This document shows positions 1-8,994 of a DNA stretch of 64,000 nucleotides, one piece after another. The DNA is from Bacteroidota bacterium (GTDB taxonomy: Bacteria; Bacteroidota; Bacteroidia; Bacteroidales; Cfx3-03). Within the stretch, counting starts at the first letter, position 1. Each line of letters starts with the position of its first letter. Below the pieces are notes generated by a model. That model searched no databases, had not been told where the DNA came from, and worked only from the letters and a program-made list of their open reading frames with translations. The stretch covers positions 2,688,124 to 2,752,123 of the forward strand of contig JACAUB010000001.1 of NCBI GenBank assembly GCA_013390605.1, given 5' to 3'. Position numbers and translations under genes: made by a program.

Positions 1-1
1 A

Positions 2-916
2 CAGCACATTTTCTCCCCTGCAGGAATGGAGTACAGCTATTTACTTCCTTCCATGAAAATGTCACCAGAAGAAGTCAAAGGTTATTTGATTCGTGCGCAT
101 TATTTGGGTGATATGGAACCCATTGATCGTAGCAAGAAAGTACATCCATGGAGCTACAACATGCGAGGGTTTGTGGGATGCACCAACATTGTCAGCACCA
201 CGCATGATCTGCTCAATTTCGATGTCGCTTTGACCCAAAATAAGTTGCTGAAAGCTACAACCCTTTCAAAAATGCAAAATCCGTCGAAACTGTCAAATGG
301 CAGGACTACGGTAGCAGACGGCGAATTTGGTAAGGCTGCATATGGGCTGGGCTGGTTTGTACAGGAAGATAGCAGCAAGGGTAAAATAGTGATGCATACC
401 GGAAGGGAACCAGGCTTTTTCAGTTTTTTTCTGCGTGATCTCAGCCATCAAAGAACCATTATTATATTGGATAACATGGAAAGTTCAGGTTTTGGAAGAG
501 CTTGCAAAGAAAGTTTTAATATATTTAGCCGAACAAATTATTTTCCGGAAATGAAGCACAAGGAATCCCTCTTTTTGGCATATGCAAAAAAACTACATTC
601 AGAAGGCCCTGATGAAGCAATTACGCTATTTAACGTCCTGAAGAGTGACACTGCACATTATTTTGCGGATGAGCGGGAACTTAATGAACTAGGACTGGAG
701 TTGCTGAATGACAGGCATTACAACTCTGCGTTGGAGGCATTGAAGTTGTGTACAATTCTGTTCCCGGAAAGCTGGAATACTTATGACAGCTACGGCAAAG
801 CATTATTGCAAAATGGTAAAAAGCCAGAAGCCATCCTGATGTATAACAAGTCTGTGGAGATGAACCCACAGAATGAATCGGGGAAAAAGATATTAAAACA
901 ATTGCTGCTAAAATAG
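2..916 (+). CDS. Serine hydrolase (beta-lactamase family), 3' part, with TPR-like tail
   Basis: The gene is open at the left edge of the window: the reading frame runs from base 2 through the ATG at 26, and the residues before that ATG (IFSPAGMEYS) match the conserved 'F-P-L/A-GM' stretch that follows the YxN motif in class C beta-lactamase/DD-peptidase-like hydrolases. The SxxK and YxN motifs therefore lie outside the window. The third motif is visible as HTG near residue 124 counted from the ATG at 26. The last ~100 residues are helical and resemble a TPR pair (Y-GKALLQNGKKPEAI..YNKSVEMNP). Such proteins are usually periplasmic esterases or peptidases of unknown substrate. No terminator is obvious downstream. 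Confidence 0.8.
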   Translation, partial: QHIFSPAGMEYSYLLPSMKMSPEEVKGYLIRAHYLGDMEPIDRSKKVHPWSYNMRGFVGCTNIVSTTHDLLNFDVALTQNKLLKATTLSKMQNPSKLSNGRTTVADGEFGKAAYGLGWFVQEDSSKGKIVMHTGREPGFFSFFLRDLSHQRTIIILDNMESSGFGRACKESFNIFSRTNYFPEMKHKESLFLAYAKKLHSEGPDEAITLFNVLKSDTAHYFADERELNELGLELLNDRHYNSALEALKLCTILFPESWNTYDSYGKALLQNGKKPEAILMYNKSVEMNPQNESGKKILKQLLLK

Positions 917-1493
917 CTGTGCCAAAATTTGATATGGGAAAGTAATGCACCATAACATTTAAGCGTTGCTGCCATGAGCACTCAACCATCGAATACAGGC
1001 AAACAAGAATCCCCTGTAAATTAAGTATAATAATATCACTATCTAATTATGAGACACACATTATTGTTCATCTTCTTATTGTTACTAGCTATTAGCATTT
1101 TAAGCTTTCAGGTTTGAAAATTTCTTCCATTTTGAGAGAGATAATATCGATCAAAACCTTCATTTTCAGCTTGACACAGACTGCAACTGGAAATGCATTT
1201 GTGGACAAGTGAGCGGAGAATCTGGTTGAGAAAGTTTTGCAGTTTGACAGGAAATTTATTGACCGACAACATTTGTGAGTAATTTACAAACATAAAAATG
1301 TACAAATGTTTCAAGTGACCGAAAACCGAACCGCTAACATCAGCTACCCGCAAGCCGGATTTCAGTGCTTCGTTGAAAGGAAATTAGTATTTTGAAAGGT
1401 AGCTCTTCGTAGGCAGTTTATCAGGTAACTCCCATCCTGGTGTAGCTTCTTACGTTACAGGCAATGCTAAGTGACAAATCAACAAAAAATACA
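917..1493. other. 577-bp gap with decayed sequence
   Basis: No intact gene is visible. At 1049-1117 there is a 22-codon frame whose product is a lipoprotein- or Sec-like signal peptide (basic start, then a run of Leu/Ile/Phe) that ends at once in TGA. It looks like the orphaned 5' end of a secreted protein gene. The rest carries stops in all frames. Together with the broken hydrolase that follows, this suggests gene decay. Confidence 0.4.
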
Positions 1494-1793
1494 ATGAAGA
1501 AGTTTATATAATTGGTTTTTATATTCCTACAAACAAATATTGCCATTTTCGCTCAGACCAAAAATGATAATATAGATACACTTATTCAATCCTATGTTAG
1601 CCTAAATAAATTTAGTGGTAATGTTCTTATTGCCAAAGAGGGAAAAGTCATTTTTGAAAAGAGTTATGGGTTTGCTGACAGAGATTTTGATATTCCAAAC
1701 TCCCAAAACACCAAGTTTCGTATTACTTCATTGGCTAAGCAATTCACTGCTGTGTTGATTCTACAACTAGCGAATCAGGTAAACTCAACTTAA
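1494..1793 (+). pseudogene. Broken serine hydrolase (beta-lactamase family), N-terminal fragment
   Basis: An ATG at 1494 starts MKKFI and then hits TAA at 1509-1511. The same frame continues as a hydrophobic signal peptide (LVFIFLQTNIAIFAQ) and then the conserved hydrolase N-terminus, ending with SLAK (the catalytic SxxK) and QFTAVLILQL. The frame ends at 1793, directly against a transposase remnant on the other strand, so roughly three quarters of the domain is missing. Only a TTG at 1512 could start the remaining frame, and that would cut the signal peptide. It is most likely a dead copy related to the hydrolase at the left edge. Confidence 0.75.
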
Positions 1794-1794
1794 A

Positions 1795-2020
1795 TAACGG
1801 TATATAGCTCGCCCTGAGACAGTGCTGTTTCATCTAAATTCAAAGATGGGCAATGCTTTCTGGAAAGAGGATCCAATCTTCAGCATGCTTTAATTGATCC
1901 CAGATGTGGAAATCACTGAGATGGTCCCTGTATTGCTCTTCTAATAGTTTACCATTTATACCAAAGTAATCTCCAATACTTTTACAACTTACCGATCTGG
2001 AATTGAGATATAACTTTTAA
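1795..2020 (-). pseudogene. IS transposase remnant (ISAon1-like N-terminal region)
   Basis: Reading the minus strand from about 2010 down gives SIGDYFGINGKLLEEQY, then IWDQLKHAEDWILFPE. After one frame change near 1850 comes LNLDETALSQGELYT. These match the N-terminal half of a DDE transposase group common in Bacteroidota (ISAon1-like): zinc/HTH region, 'WDQ..HAE.W.LFPE' and then 'L.LDET.LS.GELYT'. The frame is shifted and the 3' half is absent, so it is dead. It abuts the truncated serine hydrolase at 1793. Identification is from memory of the motif string, not from a search. Confidence 0.6.
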
Positions 2021-2171
2021 AAAAAATGCAAATTCCTTTGTCATTCGTGTCCCTTTTGTGGTTTTCTTCGCTGTAGTTCTCCATAATTGTGCAAAGAAAA
2101 TACTTTATTCATTTCCCCCCAACTTTTCAGACTGATCCATAAAAAACGGCACCAGTAAAATCTTGTGCAGA

Positions 2172-2202
2172 AGTAGAAACGGGAAACAATCCCGTTTCTA
2201 CT
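2172..2202. repeat. 13-bp perfect hairpin
   Basis: The arm AGTAGAAACGGGA (2172-2184) and its exact complement (2190-2202) are separated by five bases. No T-run follows on either strand, so it is not a clear Rho-independent terminator. It lies between the transposase remnant and the next gene and could be an element end or an RNA structure. Confidence 0.6.
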
Positions 2203-2355
2203 ATTCGATTTATGTTTACATATGTGATAAATCTGTAAAAAAGTCAAATAACTTACCACTTGTAATCCTTATGTTTTTGCAGAAAGGGAGTGTCTGGATT
2301 AAAGCTGGTTTATTTCAATTTCCAGATTCTTTTTCCACATGGAGAATGAGAAATA

Positions 2356-2874
2356 TTAGAACCTATAAATTCTATTGAAACGCAAGAAATTGGCCCCTTT
2401 TAATTCATTTGATGCAAACGAAAAAGTGACTTCCTTTTTTATTCGTTGTTCTACTTTTGCTAAATATTGAGGTTTAAAAGAAGTGTTTTTACTAACTAAA
2501 AAACCTAACTCCAGAACTTTTCCAGAGTCATTGATGTAGAAAGTAATAATAATACGATCTTTAGCATGATTCATTTTTAAGATATCTTCCTTAGTCATAA
2601 TCTCCTGAAAAATAGAGACTATAGTTTTATCAACCAATTCATTACCTATTATTGAGGAAAAGCCGGCCTCTGGATTCTTTGGTATTATCATTTTTGCATT
2701 GGTTAACTTGTTTTTTACATTTTCTAATATGTATGTGTTTGTGCGTGGCGATAATGAAATGCATTTATAGATTTCCTTATCTGAAGCGATTTTGTTTCTT
2801 CCGAAATTGTTTTGAGCGTTAATAGATATATTAACACAAAATACTAATATTATTGATGCGATTAATGTTTTCAT
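2356..2874 (-). CDS. Secreted hypothetical protein, TonB-C-like tail
   Basis: 172 residues. A clear Sec signal peptide (MKTLIASIILVFCVNISINAQ, cleavage after about residue 21) precedes a small domain. The second half (IIITFYINDSGKVLELGFLV, then a helix rich in Lys/Glu, then FSF) resembles the beta-alpha-beta C-terminal fold seen in TonB-like and related Bacteroidota periplasmic proteins, but no TonB box or membrane anchor is present. It stands alone on its strand. Function unknown; probably periplasmic. Confidence 0.65.
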   Translation of the reverse strand: MKTLIASIILVFCVNISINAQNNFGRNKIASDKEIYKCISLSPRTNTYILENVKNKLTNAKMIIPKNPEAGFSSIIGNELVDKTIVSIFQEIMTKEDILKMNHAKDRIIITFYINDSGKVLELGFLVSKNTSFKPQYLAKVEQRIKKEVTFSFASNELKGANFLRFNRIYRF

Positions 2875-3148
2875 GATTTTAACTATCTATTCCCATTTTT
2901 CTGTAAATAAACCAGTAATTATCTTAACTTGGCCTTATATATCTTATAGAAAAAAATCTACCCTTATATCTTTAATCCCAATTTTGAGAAAAAGTAATAC
3001 CATTTTTATACTTTTTTCTCTCCCGTCTGGGTAAAGGCTGGATTATTTAAGATGACCTCTTTCGTGGCCACTTCATTTGTTTGCCCCATTAAAAGCACAG
3101 TCATTCATTATTTTTGCTTTAACCAACCGGTATTGATAGTTTCATTAT

Positions 3149-3212
3149 GCTATTGAAATGAGAATAACTGCTCACGCACTTCCCGGTGCCAGTTATTTTC
3201 CAATTCAATAGC
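3149..3212. repeat. Large imperfect hairpin, three stacked stems
   Basis: Outer stem GCTATTGAA (3149-3157) with TTCAATAGC (3204-3212); middle stem AATAACTG (3163-3170) with CAGTTATT (3190-3197); inner stem GCAC (3176-3179) with GTGC (3186-3189). Internal loops are asymmetric. The spacing of paired blocks with bulges is unlike a terminator and resembles a folded recombination or transposase-recognition site, but no recognisable core sequence was found. Confidence 0.6.
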
Positions 3213-3307
3213 ACATCATTATCATACCTGAAATTTGCCATTTCCTTTTTTATAAAAATTTATGTCATCCAATGACTAAATAGGGATAAACAGAATAGAG
3301 CAAAATA

Positions 3308-3366
3308 CAATATGCACTCTTTTAGTGCTATTTTTGTTAAAATACGCACTAAAAGAGTGCATATTG
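3308..3366. promoter_or_regulatory. 21-bp inverted repeat of a nested dyad (probable operator)
   Basis: Left arm 3308-3328 and right arm 3346-3366 are exact complements over 21 bp. With a one-base bulge the stem continues six more pairs to a four-base loop. Each arm is itself a dyad, GCACT-N5-AGTGC, so the site reads as two inverted copies of one operator. It sits 26 bp before an ATG with a dead 14-codon frame (3392). This pattern suits binding by a dimeric regulator, for example an XRE-type one; no partner gene remains nearby. Confidence 0.6.
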
Positions 3367-3664
3367 ATTTTTTTTGCAAAAATAAATTGCAATGGATAAG
3401 TTATTTGAACAGTTTCAGAAACTTCTAAGAGAGTAGTCTGAGCGGAAAGATGCCCACCGAGAACACCGGCACTTGACGGGTACTGATGTGTGTACCCTAC
3501 ATAAGTAGCAGCTCACACTTGTTGTAAGCTGTAGAAAAAGTTAAAAAATAAACTAGTGATATCCAGGTTTATCGTCCTTCTCTGAAAACGATATGATCCG
3601 GTAAATAATCCTGATATAAGAACTCCGCTAGTTGTTGTACAAATTTATGCAAAGTTTTTTTTTT

Positions 3665-3705
3665 AAATATACCAAGCGAAGTTGATCACTTCACTTGGTA
3701 TATTT
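3665..3705 (-). terminator. Hairpin just past the NTF2-like gene
   Basis: AAATATACCAAG (3665-3676) pairs with CTTGGTATATTT (3694-3705). Five more pairs (GAAGT/ACTTC) follow inside after one mismatch. It lies 5 bp beyond the stop of the minus-strand gene ending at 3710, a usual position for a terminator. On the minus strand the stem ends in T's but is followed by A's, so it may act more by RNA stability. Confidence 0.5.
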
Positions 3706-3709
3706 ATAT

Positions 3710-4174
3710 TCAATCCTCAAATTTGATATTTAAATTAGGCTTTGTAAGCGACCAGTGGGATTGAATAATTTTCCAGGCACCATCGCTTTCGAGGCGGTAC
3801 ACTTCGGTACAGTTCCATTTATGAACAGATGTGCCAACATAAGAACTTAAATTGAAGGTCAATACGGCCATGTTCTGAACGGACTGTACGAGTAGATTGG
3901 CCATTTCGTATTTATCGGCATGGACTTTGCCTCGAATGCTTTCGTACAGGGTGGTAAGTTTATCGAGACCATCCAGACGCTGCTCAATAAACGGGTCGAA
4001 ATACACAACGTCTTTTGCCGAAATGTTGAGATACCCACTGGGGTTGCCGTTGTTCCATTGTTCCAAAGCTGCTTTCTCTAAAGCAATAATTTTTGCGGAG
4101 AGCTCTGCATTACCTTGAGCGAAAGATGTAATTGATGTCATAATTAAGGATAGTGTTAAAATTAGCTTATTCAT
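3710..4174 (-). CDS. Secreted NTF2-like / DUF4440 (SnoaL-like) protein
   Basis: 154 residues. A signal peptide (first ~19 residues, ending SFAQ) is followed by a single cone-shaped NTF2-like domain: an N-terminal helix (IIALEKAALEQWNNGNPSGYL), the 'D-VVYFDPF' strand, and the C-terminal WKIIQSHWS strand typical of DUF4440/SnoaL-like families. Members include enzymes and binding proteins, so the ligand cannot be told from sequence. It lies 128 bp downstream of an AraC-family regulator on the same strand, which may control it. Confidence 0.8.
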   Translation of the reverse strand: MNKLILTLSLIMTSITSFAQGNAELSAKIIALEKAALEQWNNGNPSGYLNISAKDVVYFDPFIEQRLDGLDKLTTLYESIRGKVHADKYEMANLLVQSVQNMAVLTFNLSSYVGTSVHKWNCTEVYRLESDGAWKIIQSHWSLTKPNLNIKFED

Positions 4175-4302
4175 TGTACAAAGATTTAATGGCTATTTGC
4201 TTATATAATCCGGTTCTCAATATTGTAACTATACAAAAATAGATAGCCATCAGCAATTATACCGAATACAAAACAAGGAAGAAATGTCACTTTTTGTGGA
4301 TT

Positions 4303-5154
4303 TTATTTTTTCCTGAACCGGAGCGGGGTTTGGTTGGTATTGTTGCGAAATGCCCTTACGAAATATGATGTGCTTTCGTAATTGAGGTGTGTTGCAATTT
4401 CGTCGACAGATAATTCGGTATAACTGAGCAAGCGTTTGGCTTCGAGCATTGTGCGGTTAAGGATATGCTGTTTTGCACTTATCCCGGTGTGTTCTTTTAC
4501 AAGGTCGTTTAAATGTCCAGGCGTTATGTTTAACTGTTGGGCATAGAAATCGACGGAACGATTGTGCTGATAATTAGTATTTACCAAACGGACAAACTTT
4601 TGAATATACCTGTTTGTCTGGCTAACGTGCGATGCCGGATATTGCGATGTGTACATCCGGTTTAACAGCATGAGAATCTGATACAATAAAGCTCTCAGAA
4701 TATGTTTGTCTTTGATTTGGTACCGGCAAATTTCGTCTTTTATGTTTTGCATCAATGGCTCCAGTTGACAGTATTCTGCAGGTGTCAGAACGATTGACGA
4801 TTGGACTTCATAACAACTGAAATACGACAGGTTTTGTACGAATTGTGCATCACTGAAAAACGTACATAAAAACTCTTCTTCAAATATTAATACATAACCA
4901 CGGGGCATTGCATTGAAAATCCACTGACGTACCTGCCCTGGCGAAGAAAAGAAAACCCGGCCTTTTTCGATAGGTTCGCTTTGCCGGTCGATGTTAAAGG
5001 TACCGTGTCCGTCAGAGATTAAGGTAATATCGTAATATGTTAAGCTATGAGTGGGGTTTTCTGCAATATACGATTGCAAATCTTCCAACTGGATAAGGTC
5101 GATCAGTAACTCATCGCCATACTTGGTCTTGTGAAAGTTATATTGCTTAATCAT
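4303..5154 (-). CDS. AraC-family transcriptional regulator
   Basis: 283 residues. The N-terminal ~160 residues form a cupin-like sensing domain. The last ~100 residues hold two helix-turn-helix motifs typical of AraC: first 'VDFYAQQLNITPGHLNDLVKEHTG', then 'SVDEIATHLNYESTSYFVRAFR' with the conserved P near the end (TPLRFRKK). It probably activates nearby genes in response to a small ligand. The downstream secreted NTF2-like gene on the same strand is the best target candidate; that link is inference. Confidence 0.9.
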   Translation of the reverse strand: MIKQYNFHKTKYGDELLIDLIQLEDLQSYIAENPTHSLTYYDITLISDGHGTFNIDRQSEPIEKGRVFFSSPGQVRQWIFNAMPRGYVLIFEEEFLCTFFSDAQFVQNLSYFSCYEVQSSIVLTPAEYCQLEPLMQNIKDEICRYQIKDKHILRALLYQILMLLNRMYTSQYPASHVSQTNRYIQKFVRLVNTNYQHNRSVDFYAQQLNITPGHLNDLVKEHTGISAKQHILNRTMLEAKRLLSYTELSVDEIATHLNYESTSYFVRAFRNNTNQTPLRFRKK

Positions 5155-5700
5155 ATTCTTTGATTACTACAACATACAAAGTTCGATATTTTATTTTACA
5201 AGCTTAATCCTTGTGGAGTTAAAGTTGTAGGCACTAATGTTACTTATCGTCAACAGGTATTTATTTCCGTCTAAGTAATGTCTATAAACGGGAAATCGGG
5301 CACGTAATGAAAACAACCTTTACTTTGTGTGAGTTCTGTATGCTACTCCCCCATTCTTTAGACCACTAAATGGATTTTCTCAATTTATTTTCTAAAATTA
5401 ATAATAATATTTGATGTTATAGTGTTAATAATGGGGAAATGGATAGTAGAAGAGGAACAGCAAGGCGAAAGTAGGTCTGAAAACCTTATCAACAAAAGGT
5501 CAAATAATTGAAAAGCCAAAAGATGCTATAAAAGACCCGTATGTATTAGCTAAATTAATCAACATGGAAATTAAAATAAATTTGTATATTTGAATAGAAG
5601 AAACAATATAACAGTAATTGTTCAGAAGATAAGAATCATTGATAATGAACTAACTGATATTTTTTTTGATGCAAAAAAGTAGAATATTAACAGGAATGCC
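5155..5700. other. 546-bp gap with a possible YhcG/DUF1016 remnant
   Basis: No intact gene. From 5474 on the plus strand a short frame reads GLKTLSTKGQIIEKPKDAI and then KDPYVL, which resembles the C-terminal part of PDDEXK proteins of the DUF1016/YhcG group (usually 'KDPYVLEFL'). Homology ends there and the frame stops near 5594. It is too short to be sure. The 3' end of the gap is A-rich and serves as leader for the lipoprotein gene at 5701. Confidence 0.35.
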
Positions 5701-6057
5701 ATGAAAAAAATAGTACTATTTACTCTCTTTTCACTCTTTTTAATTTCATGTAAGAAGGAACATAATATTCCGGCAAATCAAGTTCCCGATTGGTTGAAAT
5801 CGGATATTAGTAAACAGGAACAACTAATAAAAGATTCCCCAAAACTGATGAATGCTTATGGTGCCTGGTTGCGTTACGAATGGAAAAATGAATACTATTT
5901 TGAATACCATAATGATTTGAGTTCGTCTTCACCATTAGCAATCTCAATGAAAGGCGATACGCTCCGTATATGGGCAAACGATATTAACACAGATTACTCC
6001 AAAGAAAAATGTTGCAAGGTCTACGTTTGGAAAGCACCTAAAGCCAGAGATTATTAA
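5701..6057 (+). CDS. Small lipoprotein of unknown function
   Basis: 118 residues. The N-terminus is a classic lipoprotein signal (basic MKK, hydrophobic core, lipobox LISC at residues 14-17), so Cys17 would be lipidated. The mature part is hydrophilic with Trp/Tyr-rich segments and a Cys-Cys pair near the end. No family recognised. The protein ends abruptly and might be a truncated form of a longer lipoprotein, but the frame itself is clean. Monocistronic. Confidence 0.6.
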   Translation: MKKIVLFTLFSLFLISCKKEHNIPANQVPDWLKSDISKQEQLIKDSPKLMNAYGAWLRYEWKNEYYFEYHNDLSSSSPLAISMKGDTLRIWANDINTDYSKEKCCKVYVWKAPKARDY

Positions 6058-6240
6058 TTTTAATAAAGACAAACTGGTTGAATTCCCTGATATCTATTTA
6101 AATAGTCCGGCTGGCTCGTTACCAAATTTATCGGCAAGCTCCTGAGATGCTTTCACTCATTTTGTCTGCAAATGAGTAGTCTGTTTGGAAGTAGTGTAAG
6201 TCATGGCAAAAATCTGGAGAATGTTTCGATAGTGGTTCAG

Positions 6241-7215
6241 CTATAGTGTTGCCAGTATTTCCATTGCACTCTTTTCTTTGTTTGATATTGTTTTCAATAT
6301 TTCTGATGCTCGTTGAATGTACTTAATATCCTTTGTTTTACCTGTTTTTTCAAACAGTTCGGAAACAGATGACCAGAGCGTTGCTATTTCTGCAAATGCT
6401 TCGTGTCCTGCTTTTAGCTTGTCGAGTTTGAGTAAGTCATAACTTTCTTTTAAGAAATCACGATACAGATTTCTGAATAAAGCCCCGCCTGTTCCGGCTT
6501 TTTCCATGAGCATGGCAGTTGTAGTAAAGTCGTTTTCAATGTCTTTACTCGTCTTAAACCACTTGATTATTTCAGCGCTTGTTTTAAAAATTCCTTTGTA
6601 GCCAATATTCGTTATGGGTGGGTTGATATATTCGGTTGCATTATTTCGGATTGCAGTCAATATTGCATTTCCCAAATCGAATTTTTTATCGGTCTTCCGT
6701 AATGTGTAACACAAGTTTCTGGAAGACATTGGTCCTTTTTCAGCTCTCGCTAACGCCAGACTTTTTAAACTGGTTTTCACCCATCCACCTTGTTGTTTTG
6801 TGTCTACTAAAAATGCATTTTCAGTGTCGTAACCATAAAGTGCGACGTAATGTCCTGCAAAATGAAATGGTTGTGAGAAATATTCCAAATGGAAACAGTC
6901 AAGTTTTAAACCTACGGCTTGTCCGTTGTCAATAAGTGCTTTGACACTATCCCAAGCCTTTTCCGTTGATGAAGTTTCTTTAACCGTCAGTTCAAGGTTT
7001 AAATTTCGTGCAATATTTTCAGTTAAAGCATCGGGCTTTATGCGTCCACCAATGAAAGGAAAATTCATAGATTTCATATTCCAAAAGATGAAACCCAGTC
7101 CTTCACCTAAACCAAAAAGCATAGGCTCAGAGAGGTAAATATCGAGCTGTTGCAATAAAGTTCCGGTTGCGGTTGTTTCGCAATGTTGTCCATCAAATGG
7201 TTTGATATTTTCCAC
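6241..7215 (-). CDS. BtrH N-terminal domain / DUF4872 protein
   Basis: 324 residues. The N-terminal half matches the BtrH N-terminal domain, a papain-like (C39-like) fold: conserved GQHCETTA puts the likely catalytic Cys at residue 12, and the partner His is in FHFAGHYVALYGYD (His118 or His122, with an Asp at 130). The C-terminal half is the helical DUF4872 region. In butirosin synthesis BtrH is an acyltransferase. Stand-alone relatives such as this one have unknown substrates and may act on peptides or acyl carriers. It stands alone between two intergenic regions. Confidence 0.8.
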   Translation of the reverse strand: MENIKPFDGQHCETTATGTLLQQLDIYLSEPMLFGLGEGLGFIFWNMKSMNFPFIGGRIKPDALTENIARNLNLELTVKETSSTEKAWDSVKALIDNGQAVGLKLDCFHLEYFSQPFHFAGHYVALYGYDTENAFLVDTKQQGGWVKTSLKSLALARAEKGPMSSRNLCYTLRKTDKKFDLGNAILTAIRNNATEYINPPITNIGYKGIFKTSAEIIKWFKTSKDIENDFTTTAMLMEKAGTGGALFRNLYRDFLKESYDLLKLDKLKAGHEAFAEIATLWSSVSELFEKTGKTKDIKYIQRASEILKTISNKEKSAMEILATL

Positions 7216-7292
7216 GTCTTCTTTTTTAAATTAATAATATTGCAAAGAAACAATGCCTGACTGACAACCCTATGTCAGGGGTTGGTTTTAAT

Positions 7293-8588
7293 TTATTCTA
7301 CCAAAACACCGATCATGTTCCAAAAAACGGGTTCTGCTAAAATCTTGATACCGTATTCGTGTGCTTTCTGCGATTTACTTGATAATGAATAGGGATCGGC
7401 AACGACTAAATAGTCCAGATCTTTAACGACGCCATTTTTAATGACCATCCCTCTTTCCATTGCGAGTTGTTGTGCTTTAGGTCGATCAACTAAACATCCA
7501 TTTAGTTTTGAATTTAATTGCCCTGTAAAACAAACAGATTTGTTTTTATAATCTTGTTTGTCTGCCGGACTAAGGTTTTCATGTATTGAAACTTTTTCAT
7601 ACTTGACTATTTTTTCAAGCACATCGGTGGAGATAGAAAGTAGCTCGCATACTTTCTCTAAATCAGCTGTTTCACTTTGGGTTAAAATATTATCTAATAA
7701 ATAGATTCTGACTAATTTCCGGACGTATTCCTGATGAATCTCTATGGCTTGAGATTGTGAGATTTTATATTCGGCTGATAAATCGGCTAAGGTTTCTAAT
7801 TCTTCTTGTGTGATTAAACGGTCGGCCAGAATATCATCCAGTATATTCAAATATTGCTGAATGGGTATTTCGTCACTTTGAATAGTTGATAACCGATTTA
7901 GAAAAGCATTAAATTGATTGGACTCACGTTTAGAAACCGCTATTGCATTTTCGCGTCGGAAACTATGATTCGAGATCGGGCAATCTACATTTAATCGAAG
8001 GGGATTAATGAAGTTGCAGAACTTATCAATGCCATATTTCTCAATAAATAGATCTCTTAAAATTGTGAAGAGTTGTACGGTTGCCTGACAATCTCCGATT
8101 GCGGTATGTGAATTTTTATTCTCAATATTGAAATAGTTGCATAAAGTTTCAAGTTTGCGCATGGGCAAATCGGGTTCTATAATCTTTGAAAGATTCAATG
8201 TGCAAACACCATAGATCTCATCCTGAATTTTGAAGTGCCGTTTTACTTCATGATTTATAAAACTTAAATCGAATTGAATATTATGTCCGACGATCGTTTT
8301 GTTGTTCAGATGATGTATGATATCGCCGATCACCATATCAATGGTAGGTGCGTTTTGAAGCATTTCGGCTGTTATGCCATGGATACTTGTTGCACTAACT
8401 TCTCTGCGTGGATTTATTAATGTTTCAAATCTATCTATTTCATTACCATTACAATCTATTGAAATTATAGCAATTTCAACAATCTTATCGCCATTCTTTG
8501 GTGAGAATCCAGTTGTTTCAAGATCAAGAATTGCGAAAAAATTATCGTTTAGTGAATTTTCAAGATTTCGAAAAGTAATCGAGTTCAT
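7293..8588 (-). CDS. DnaQ-like 3'-5' exonuclease with C-terminal BRCT domain
   Basis: 431 residues from the ATG at 8588. A TTG further upstream (8627) overlaps a TAATTTTG promoter box, so it cannot be the start. Residues ~15-190 are a DEDDh exonuclease: DLETTG (Asp22, Glu24), HNIQFDLSF, and the H-x4-D motif in HTAIGDCQA. A helical, TerB-like middle section follows. Residues ~350-431 form a BRCT domain (SVCFTGQL..., K-A-Q-LAMERG, W near the end) of the kind found in NAD-dependent ligase and in stand-alone epsilon proteins. Likely role: DNA repair or processing with damage-end binding. Confidence 0.88.
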   Translation of the reverse strand: MNSITFRNLENSLNDNFFAILDLETTGFSPKNGDKIVEIAIISIDCNGNEIDRFETLINPRREVSATSIHGITAEMLQNAPTIDMVIGDIIHHLNNKTIVGHNIQFDLSFINHEVKRHFKIQDEIYGVCTLNLSKIIEPDLPMRKLETLCNYFNIENKNSHTAIGDCQATVQLFTILRDLFIEKYGIDKFCNFINPLRLNVDCPISNHSFRRENAIAVSKRESNQFNAFLNRLSTIQSDEIPIQQYLNILDDILADRLITQEELETLADLSAEYKISQSQAIEIHQEYVRKLVRIYLLDNILTQSETADLEKVCELLSISTDVLEKIVKYEKVSIHENLSPADKQDYKNKSVCFTGQLNSKLNGCLVDRPKAQQLAMERGMVIKNGVVKDLDYLVVADPYSLSSKSQKAHEYGIKILAEPVFWNMIGVLVE

Positions 8589-8624
8589 TGTTTGAATATT
8601 TAACTTCTTAGTTTTTGTAATTGG

Positions 8625-8632
8625 CAAAATTA
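8625..8632 (-). promoter_or_regulatory. TAnnTTTG promoter box for the exonuclease gene
   Basis: On the minus strand the sequence TAATTTTG matches the Bacteroidota -7 consensus TAnnTTTG. It lies about 36 bp upstream of the ATG at 8588. No clear -33 TTTG is present. Confidence 0.5.
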
Positions 8633-8994
8633 GCTATGCTTTATAATATAATTGCTACATTTTTCTATTGCCCGAACAGTAATAAATAGAATTAGGCAGC
8701 TACGAAAAATTGATGGTAAAGTTCAATTCTTATTTTTCAAAAAGCAAATAAAAATACATTTATTGTATGAACCATCTCATATTCAAGAAGAGTACTTATA
8801 TTTTGACTCATGGTTAGATTTATAAAATAAAAAGTAAAAATTAAAGGATTGATAAATTGAATAAATATGTAGTTATTTAATAACTTTACAGTTAACAAGT
8901 TTAACAGATAAGCCCCTAATTTTAAATAAGAAAACGCTTAACTTTTATAGCAATTCAAAATATAAAGTTGTCAAATATTTAATAAGCAAAAACC
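8633..8994. other. AT-rich intergenic region between divergent genes
   Basis: About 360 bp with no coding potential seen. It separates the minus-strand exonuclease and the plus-strand PQQ-type gene and presumably carries both promoters. No strong repeat or hairpin was found. Confidence 0.5.

Larger units (their letters stand above)
2875..3709. other. 835-bp gap with hairpins and a decayed 5' gene end
   Basis: No intact gene. It contains three strong secondary structures (3149-3212, 3308-3366, 3665-3705). At 3392-3436 is a 14-codon frame (MDKLFEQFQKLLRE) that stops at TAG and continues only as garbage. The arrangement hairpin, short A-rich leader, ATG, dead frame looks like the leftover control region and first codons of a lost gene. 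Confidence 0.5.

Noticed and set aside
2041..2378. Two short frames on opposite strands in the region after the transposase remnant
   Set aside because: No conserved residues, overlapping each other and the hairpin; treated as non-coding.
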